A stretch of DNA of 11,401 nt from CAZYPH01 sp964649095 (lineage in GTDB: Bacteria; Bdellovibrionota; UBA1018; UBA923), in NCBI GenBank assembly GCA_964649095.1, contig CAZYPH010000075.1, positions 1 through 11,401 on the forward strand, in the 5' to 3' direction. Positions 6,639 through 11,401 of this stretch are shown here, one piece after another (positions within the stretch are counted from its first letter, which is position 1; the number at the start of each line of letters is the position of its first letter). The translations under genes were made by a program, and so were the position numbers. The notes under the pieces are model-generated. The model saw nothing but the letters and a program-made list of their open reading frames with translations. It was not told where the DNA came from and did not search any database.

Positions 6639-6710
6639 ACAATTAATTTTATTTATATAGAATGATGCAAAGAGTTATGTGGTGAAGTTTGTTGATTTGG
6701 CGCGGCGAAT

Positions 6711-6746
6711 AAAAAAGCCCAGATATACTTTTTAATATATATCTGG
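6711..6746 (-). terminator. intrinsic terminator after trxA
   Basis: On the minus strand a perfect 9-bp stem (CCAGATATA at 6746-6738, pairing with TATATCTGG at 6727-6719) with a 10-base loop is followed by GC and then six T (6716-6711). It lies 35 bases past the trxA stop and points the right way. It separates trxA from the exbB operon downstream. Confidence 0.75.
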
Positions 6747-6781
6747 ACCCCAATACGTCAGAAAAATTAGACTTAAAAAAA

Positions 6782-6982
6782 TTAAGCGTGGCGTTTTAAC
6801 ATGTCCGCAATGGTTTGTTTCGGATGCGCGCCAACCAACTGCTCAACCATTTCGCCATTTTTAAAAACTAACAAAGTTGGAATACCACGAATACGGTAGT
6901 TACCCGGTGTTTCCGGATTTTCGTCGACGTTCATCTTCGCGATTTTAACTTTACCTGCAAACTCTGTGGCGAGTTCATCGAT
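6782..6982 (-). CDS. trxA: thioredoxin, C-terminal part (N-terminus in assembly gap)
   Basis: Cytoplasmic dithiol-disulfide oxidoreductase. The readable 66 residues run from IDELATEFAGKVKIAKMNVD to the TAA at 6784-6782. They carry the conserved thioredoxin features: the NVDENP strand-turn, then RIRGIPTLLVFKNGE with the cis-proline after Ile (equivalent to Pro76 of E. coli), and VGAHPKQ. The CGPC active site, which lies before residue 42 in E. coli thioredoxin, is inside the gap, so catalytic competence cannot be seen. The frame is open to the gap edge and was worked out by hand. About 41 residues are missing. A terminator follows. Beyond the gap gmhA runs in the opposite direction, so the two genes are divergent and share a hidden promoter region. 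Confidence 0.92.
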   Translation of the reverse strand: MDELATEFAGKVKIAKMNVDENPETPGNYRIRGIPTLLVFKNGEMVEQLVGAHPKQTIADMLKRHA

Positions 6983-7082
6983 NNNNNNNNNNNNNNNNNN
7001 NNNNNNNNNNNNNNNNNNNNNNNNNNNNNNNNNNNNNNNNNNNNNNNNNNNNNNNNNNNNNNNNNNNNNNNNNNNNNNNNNN
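6983..7082. other. assembly gap (100 N)
   Basis: Exactly 100 N. The missing first 41 or so codons of trxA (about 123 bases) plus a promoter region cannot fit, so the real gap must be longer than drawn. Confidence 0.95.
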
Positions 7083-7104
7083 GGGTCTGCGTCACACTCA
7101 CGGT

Positions 7105-7716
7105 ATGGAATTGAAAGCGCAAATTTCCCAACATATTCAACAGGTCACTGAAAAAAGTATCCGCGCCAAACAGGCCTTTTGGTCTGAGAATACTGAAAAA
7201 GCCATCACGGTAGCCGAGCTTATGGCATCGACGTTTGCGCGTGGCGGTAAAATGTTAATTTGTGGCAATGGTGGTTCGGCGGCCGATGCGCAACACATGG
7301 CGGCTGAGATGGTGGGGCGATTATTATTAGAACGACGCCGTGCATTGCCGGCCATTGCACTGACTACCGACACATCCAACATTACAGCCATTGCGAATGA
7401 CTATTCTTATGAAGATATTTTTCGTCTGCAAGTCAATGCTCTTGCAAATAGTGGCGATATTTTGGTGGCGATTTCAACGAGTGGTAATTCTAAAAACGTC
7501 GTGAAAGCCGTCGACGAAGCCAAACAACGTGGCTGCGTTGTCGTATCGTTTACGGGCGGTGCCGGTGGCAAATTAAAAGAGTTGAGTGATTACAATTTCA
7601 ATGTCGCGCTGGGCGACAATTCGTGTGTGATTCAAGAAACCCACATCACGTTGATTCATTTGCTGGTGGATGTGATGGATCGGTTTTATTTGTCGGCGGA
7701 ATATATAATAAAATAG
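7105..7716 (+). CDS. gmhA: phosphoheptose isomerase GmhA (SIS domain)
   Basis: Converts sedoheptulose 7-phosphate to D-glycero-D-manno-heptose 7-phosphate, the first step of heptose supply for the LPS inner core; cytoplasmic. The 203 residues form one SIS domain. LICGNGGSAADAQHMAAEMVG is at 51-71, ISTSGNS (the sugar-phosphate loop) at 123-129, FTGGAGG at 149-155, and IQETHITLIH at 176-185. H64, E68, Q177 and H185 match the zinc/active-site set of GmhA (H61, E65, Q172, H180 in E. coli) with conserved spacing. This favours GmhA over the related DiaA. The ATG at 7105 has no clear Shine-Dalgarno sequence and the frame stays open back to the gap, so the start could be a few codons further upstream. 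The length fits the family. It converges on the HEPN gene with a 10-base gap. Confidence 0.92.
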   Translation: MELKAQISQHIQQVTEKSIRAKQAFWSENTEKAITVAELMASTFARGGKMLICGNGGSAADAQHMAAEMVGRLLLERRRALPAIALTTDTSNITAIANDYSYEDIFRLQVNALANSGDILVAISTSGNSKNVVKAVDEAKQRGCVVVSFTGGAGGKLKELSDYNFNVALGDNSCVIQETHITLIHLLVDVMDRFYLSAEYIIK

Positions 7717-7726
7717 ATATAGAGTC

Positions 7727-8158
7727 TTATCTGTTTTTAGCGTGGTTTATGTAGAGGTCGTTCAAGGCTACGAAAAAACGTGATTTGATATCTACGATGA
7801 TATTTTGAATGACGGCTTCATCGTACAACGTAGTAGTCTGATTCCGCGCCTTTAACATTTCAAGCCAGGTCGCGCCATTCGAGATGATGCCGTCCTGGAA
7901 CGCACGTTCAATAACAGGCCTCGGGCCGCGGACATCAGCGTAGCCACGTTCGAATAAAATATCTTGCAGATACTTCCATGCGAGCTCAAACGTGTATTCA
8001 AAACGTTGTATTAGGCCTTCTTCTTCTAATCGATTGAGCTGCGGCGTTGCAGCTTCTTCATAGCGTCGCAGCGCTTTCATAAATGTTTCAAAACGTTGTT
8101 TTGAGCGCACGTCGTTTTGCGTATTGTTATTGTGCGTATTGTCGTCTGTGTTTGTCAT
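7727..8158 (-). CDS. HEPN-domain protein of the HI0074 / nucleotidyltransferase substrate-binding family, orphan
   Basis: The 143 residues match the HI0074-like family (nucleotidyltransferase substrate-binding protein, HEPN fold). Family features are RFEYTFELAWKYLQDIL (52-68), then GPRPVIERAFQDGII (78-92) and WLEMLKARNQ (98-107). Members normally pair with a minimal nucleotidyltransferase (HI0073-like) in HEPN/MNT toxin-antitoxin modules. No such gene is next to it: neighbours are gmhA (convergent, 10 bases) and the pirin gene (53 bases upstream). The family motif RNxTSHxY contains an RX4H signature; here it reads RNQTTTLY, so R105 is kept but the histidine is Thr110. It is therefore probably not an active RNase of the RX4-6H type. 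The N-terminal 16 residues are Asn/Thr/Asp-rich. The start has only a weak GAGAAG upstream. It may be a decayed or repurposed survivor of a former module. Confidence 0.85.
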   Translation of the reverse strand: MTNTDDNTHNNNTQNDVRSKQRFETFMKALRRYEEAATPQLNRLEEEGLIQRFEYTFELAWKYLQDILFERGYADVRGPRPVIERAFQDGIISNGATWLEMLKARNQTTTLYDEAVIQNIIVDIKSRFFVALNDLYINHAKNR

Positions 8159-8211
8159 AGCTTCTCAACGTGTTAGTAGCGTGGTTTCTCCGAGTTTGTC
8201 CGACGAGGGCA

Positions 8212-8934
8212 TTACGCTCTCAAATCAAACAACAAAAACTCCGCATCGGCCTGGGCGGTGATGGTTAGTTGGCTCGTATTTTCAATGGCAGCGCCGTCGC
8301 CGGGGTTTAAAGTTGTGGTGTTGTTCGGTGACGTCGCGATCTCGATTGGGCCGTGCACGACTTGTAGCCATCCGCAACGGTTCGGAGCAAACGTGTGTGC
8401 CAACGATTTTTTGGGTTCGAGTTTTGCGGCATATAAATAGGCATTCTGGTGCATGTGTAGGGCGCCAGGAGTTTTATTTTCAGCAGGCGACACTAACAAC
8501 GTCCACGCGTTTCGAACGTTGTTCGCGCGAAAATCTTTTTCTTCGTAACTAGGAGGCATGCCGGTTTGGTTGGGTGTGATCCAAATCTGTAACAAGTGCA
8601 CGGGGGTGGTCGTCGATGGATTGACCTCGCTATGCAAAATGCCTTTGCCTGCACTCATGCGCTGCACTTGACCAGGCTTTAGCACCGAGCCATTGCCCAT
8701 GCTGTCTTCGTGTTTTAGTTCGCCGCTAATAATATAGGTGATGATCTCCATATTTTTATGGCCATGTTTACCAAAACCTGTACCAGGCTGAACAATGTCT
8801 TCATTGATTACTAGCAGGTCTTTAAAACCTAAAAAACGAGGGTCTTGATAATCGGCAAACGAAAACGTGTGGTAACTTTCTAACCAACCGTGATTCGCAT
8901 GGCCGCGGTCATTAGATTTTCGAAGTGTAATCAT
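8212..8934 (-). CDS. pirin family protein, YhhW-like (quercetin 2,3-dioxygenase type)
   Basis: Bicupin of the pirin family, cytoplasmic. The 240 residues align closely with E. coli YhhW (231), from memory. The N-terminal RKSNDRGHANHGWLESYHTFSF is a family hallmark. The four metal ligands H57, H59, H101 and E103 occur at the same positions in FGKHGHKNMEI and GILHSEVNP. IWITPNQTGMPPSYE in the middle and the C-terminal LLFDL end are also typical. YhhW oxidises quercetin in vitro, but the natural substrate is unknown, so only the family is certain. The ATG follows an AT-rich run, with AGGA rather far upstream. The gene begins 15 bases after the stop of the fused membrane/barrel gene and may be transcribed with it. 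Confidence 0.95.
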   Translation of the reverse strand: MITLRKSNDRGHANHGWLESYHTFSFADYQDPRFLGFKDLLVINEDIVQPGTGFGKHGHKNMEIITYIISGELKHEDSMGNGSVLKPGQVQRMSAGKGILHSEVNPSTTTPVHLLQIWITPNQTGMPPSYEEKDFRANNVRNAWTLLVSPAENKTPGALHMHQNAYLYAAKLEPKKSLAHTFAPNRCGWLQVVHGPIEIATSPNNTTTLNPGDGAAIENTSQLTITAQADAEFLLFDLRA

Positions 8935-8949
8935 AATTATATATATATC

Positions 8950-10263
8950 CTAAAATGAATATGCTACAGAGAGTGTGGCGTAATGAATAAAAGCAAACGT
9001 ATACACGCCGTCGTTGTCGGCGCCGCCTTCTAAAATACGGTACCCTGCTAACACGCTTAATTTATTATCCAAAAATGATTTTCGAATACCCAAACGCACA
9101 TCCTCAGCACGGCCTTGAGGCGCTGCTAGTGCATCGAGCTCGAGTTCGATTTGCCAGTCTTCAGCCAAACGATAACCGACGGCCGCGTGTAACAGTGGTA
9201 CAAAACCGACGTTTGATTTCTGTTCAAACGCGTTGCCTTGTTTGACGCTAATTTTGGCGTCACGCACTTTTACCGTACCACCCAGTGCTAAAAACCAAGG
9301 GCTATCGGCCGAATTGCTTTGTGTGAAAATCGAGTAACGATACGTCAATCGATACGAATTAAACTTAAACGTGGCTTCGATAGCGTCGGTGTTGTTAAAT
9401 GTCGTTTGATTAAAACGTGTGTTGTTGGTGAGTTTGCCCGAGCCACTAATCGACAACGGTGCAAAGACCCCGCGCAGTTCGTGGCGCTCTGAAAAACGAT
9501 AGGTTGGCTCAATACGGTAACCAACTTTTGGTGATGAGATGGCGTCACGTAATGAAAAACGAGAGCCCGTATTGCCTGGAATGGCCGCATCGTTGCGGCC
9601 TTGCCATAGCATTTGGCCTTCGGCTTCGATAGTGAGCGGTAGGTCGCTGACGGTTTTTGAAAGTACGGAGGCATCAGCTGTGTTAGCGACTCCAAAAACG
9701 CCTGTTGCCAGTAGTAAACTAAAAGAATTTACACGACCCTTTGGTTTAAAACATTCTAATTTGGCGGCGAAATACGTCCAGACCATAAAAAATAACCCAA
9801 ATGTCGCTAAAATGAGCCAGGCTCCCCAGGGTATTAGTTCAGCGGAGGTGTTTAGGGTCCCCAGTGTCAACGCTAAGCCAGCCACGGCTGCGCCGGACCA
9901 TAAAACTTTTAACCGGAGCATACTTTGATAAGCGACGGCGTTCTTGTGCCGCCCCAACCACGATTCTCCGCCAATTCCGATCAATGCCGCACCGACTAAA
10001 CGCGCCGCAAACGGATCGATCGTCGACCAACCGAGCATGGAAAGTAATGCGGTCGGACTTACAATGAGAGGTAAGGCCACCAACCAATCAATTACGGCAT
10101 GGGCCATAAACCAATAACGCAGGGATTTTGGTATTTTGGGCAACGGGCGGATCGTCGGCTGCGGTGCGCGTGAGGCGTTGTGGCCATTGACATTATTCGT
10201 GCGAGGTCTGTTCACCTGTTTGTTCGACGGTTGGCGATTTGGTGTGACAATAATTTTTTCCAT
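8950..10263 (-). CDS. four-TM membrane domain fused to an outer-membrane beta-barrel through an internal signal peptide
   Basis: One uninterrupted 437-residue frame. Residues 1-48 form a basic, Asn/Pro-rich tail. Four hydrophobic helices lie at about 52-78, 85-101, 117-136 and 144-166, resembling small stand-alone membrane proteins of unknown function. Residues 171-198 look like a complete signal peptide: basic KPKGR, hydrophobic SFSLLLATGVFGVA, cleavage after ADA (198). Residues 199-437 alternate like an eight-strand OmpA-size barrel and end in aromatic Phe (VAYSF). Positive residues in the tail, in the TM2-TM3 loop and after TM4 put the internal signal on the cytoplasmic side, so the fused topology is workable if signal peptidase cuts it. 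No ATG, GTG or TTG lies in frame between TM4 and the signal; the nearest is Met160, inside TM4. Either a real fusion or two genes joined by a sequence error. A possible extended -10 is at 10315-10307. Confidence 0.75.
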   Translation of the reverse strand: MEKIIVTPNRQPSNKQVNRPRTNNVNGHNASRAPQPTIRPLPKIPKSLRYWFMAHAVIDWLVALPLIVSPTALLSMLGWSTIDPFAARLVGAALIGIGGESWLGRHKNAVAYQSMLRLKVLWSGAAVAGLALTLGTLNTSAELIPWGAWLILATFGLFFMVWTYFAAKLECFKPKGRVNSFSLLLATGVFGVANTADASVLSKTVSDLPLTIEAEGQMLWQGRNDAAIPGNTGSRFSLRDAISSPKVGYRIEPTYRFSERHELRGVFAPLSISGSGKLTNNTRFNQTTFNNTDAIEATFKFNSYRLTYRYSIFTQSNSADSPWFLALGGTVKVRDAKISVKQGNAFEQKSNVGFVPLLHAAVGYRLAEDWQIELELDALAAPQGRAEDVRLGIRKSFLDNKLSVLAGYRILEGGADNDGVYTFAFIHYATLSVAYSF

Positions 10264-10306
10264 GCACTCATCGTAGCAAATACTTGCAATTGGTGAGTAG
10301 AAAATA

Positions 10307-10315
10307 ATTTTATCA
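10307..10315 (-). promoter_or_regulatory. possible extended -10 promoter element
   Basis: TGATAAAAT on the minus strand fits an extended -10 (TGnTATAAT, five of six in the hexamer) and would give a leader of roughly 35 bases for the gene starting at 10263. No good -35 box is seen at 17 bases. Confidence 0.3.
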
Positions 10316-10394
10316 GGCGCGTTAAAAGGCTATGGACATTTTCCTTAAGATATCTGCAAATATTTTTATATCTGTATATATAATTAAATTAATA

Positions 10395-11401
10395 TTAATG
10401 CGTCCGCCACCGCATGTCTTGAGTCAGTGGGGCCGGGTTGCCTAGAATATAACTGAGGTTCATACCCCCATGATACGTAAGGCTGCCGTAGTTATTCGAG
10501 CCTAATAATTGCGCCAAAATGTCGGAGTCGGCAATCATAGCAGGCTCGTTGATGAGGGCGTTACGAAAACTGATATGAAAGGTCGGTGTGAGAATCAGTC
10601 TGGGTGTTAATCGAATATTAAACGACGCCGAGCCATAGAGGCGGGAGAAGCGTGGTTCATCGACAATCGACGTGCCGCCTGCTGATAACGTCATGTCGAC
10701 ATCTTGTAGGTGGATCACGGCAACAGCCTCGATGTGGTGCGTAATATAAGTCTCCAATCATGGTTTCGAATATTGGGCGTGCGAAAACGTGTGTAGTTCG
10801 GGCCAATCGCGTAGCGGAAGGCGATCGTATTTTCGTTGTTGCGACGGTAGGGCACCAAGTTCCACTCGATGCCGACGGCGGTGTCGGCTTGAATTTGCTG
10901 GTTGTCTTGCGGTCGGTGCGCCGCATGGCCAATGACGGCGACACTCCAACCCCGCGGTAGACTGCGGGCAATGATCGTGCGCCCGCTGACGTTAAACACA
11001 TCGGCGGACACTACCGTGCCATCGGTACCCGGAATGCTGAGCCACTCATAACGGACATTCAGATTGGCCTGTGTGCGCCAGGTTCTTGGGTTCGAATAAT
11101 TGTAATGCAAACGTGCTTCCGTGTTGAACATGCGTACGGAGTTTTGCGCAAAGTTCACCGAGCCTTGTGGGCTGATATACCAGTAGCGGTTCCTCGCAGT
11201 ATTCGGTGTGCCGGCCTGGTCACTGCCGGGGGCGGTGAGCGTGAGTTGCAATCGACCATCACGGACGTTGGGTGTTTCTGCTGTTGTTAGAAACGGCGCT
11301 AATCCGCGGTGCAGGTCACCGATCAATTGTACGGTCGCTTCTTCCGTACTAAGCCCAAAAGAAATAGGGTCGATGATGGTGAAACGCAGCTCGTCGTTCG
11401 T
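10395..11401 (-). CDS. outer-membrane beta-barrel protein with a frameshift, N-terminus beyond right edge
   Basis: Two frames form one protein. The first is open from the window edge (11401) to a TGA at 10717-10715. The second carries on to the TAA at 10397-10395. The join is near 10756-10754: restoring one G after the TGG codon gives RNHDWETYITHH and a continuous product of about 334 visible residues. The translation alternates polar and hydrophobic residues in long beta-strands, for example YWYISPQGSVNFAQ, then FRYAIGPNYTRFR, and the closing GMNLSYILGNP. From memory it resembles an unnamed outer-membrane barrel family (with motifs like YRxGxNYxxYR, SETLxxxSL and SIGLSYxFG) seen in several Gram-negative phyla. 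A TTG start at 11326 is not needed, since the frame is open further right. The frameshift may be a homopolymer error or a real mutation. Confidence 0.75.

Noticed and set aside
6931..7151. Short frames on both strands across the second N run
   Set aside because: They are artefacts of translating N and overlap trxA and gmhA in wrong frames.
8936..8948. AT dinucleotide run before the pirin start
   Set aside because: It is a short low-complexity stretch; a slippage or regulatory role cannot be supported.
10348..10374. AGATAT / ATATCT inverted arms and TATCTG direct repeats downstream of the frameshifted barrel gene
   Set aside because: The arms are short and AT-only with a 14-base loop and no proper T-run, so this is not convincing as a terminator.
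10395..10757. Separate 120-codon gene starting at TTG 10757
   Set aside because: It has no ribosome binding site and no proper N-terminus, and it continues the upstream barrel after one frameshift; it is treated as part of one gene.
1..11401. CRISPR arrays, tRNA genes, insertion sequences, attachment sites
   Set aside because: I looked on both strands and saw no regularly spaced repeats, cloverleaf sequences, transposase frames or terminal repeats.

Overview
The window is chromosomal DNA from a Gram-negative bacterium. It carries two ExbB/ExbD-type proton-channel modules, a phosphoheptose isomerase of LPS core synthesis, and at least two outer-membrane beta-barrel proteins. The combination of an ExbB-ExbD-ExbD-PrmA gene string, a second ExbB-ExbD pair and a large unnamed outer-membrane barrel family suggests a deltaproteobacteria-like lineage (Bdellovibrionota or Myxococcota). 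That placement is tentative. The sequence is draft: two runs of exactly 100 N (5655-5754 and 6983-7082) are nominal scaffold gaps, and each removes part of a gene. No tRNA, rRNA, CRISPR array, insertion sequence or phage gene is visible.

Layout. 1-985 (-) is the N-terminal part of a secreted protein of unknown family that runs off the left edge. Across about 160 bases holding two inverted repeats, 1145-2176 (+) is a second envelope-targeted unknown. 2182-2748 (-) is ahpC, the peroxiredoxin of alkyl hydroperoxide reductase. 2892-4012 (+) is an exbB-exbD pair overlapping by 4 bases. 4015-6564 (-) is one tight operon read right to left: exbB-like, exbD-like (broken by gap 1), a second exbD-like gene, then prmA, the ribosomal protein L11 methyltransferase. 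6782-6982 (-) is the C-terminal part of thioredoxin, followed by a clear intrinsic terminator; its active-site half lies in gap 2. 7105-7716 (+) is gmhA.

The right third is all on the minus strand. 10395-11401 is a large outer-membrane barrel broken by one frameshift and cut by the window edge. 8950-10263 fuses a four-helix inner-membrane domain to an internal signal peptide and a beta-barrel. 8212-8934 is a YhhW-type pirin. 7727-8158 is a HEPN protein of the HI0074 family without its nucleotidyltransferase partner and with the RX4H histidine replaced.

How the genes fit together. Most of the content is envelope biology: energised inner-membrane motors (ExbB/ExbD), LPS heptose supply (GmhA), outer-membrane barrels and unknown exported proteins. 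A redox group (AhpC, TrxA, and perhaps the pirin) sits among them. Three convergent gene pairs end within 2-10 bases of each other with no room for a terminator. The points most worth a second look are the membrane/barrel fusion, the degenerate orphan HEPN gene, the paired dyads between the two unknown exported genes, and the frameshifted barrel.
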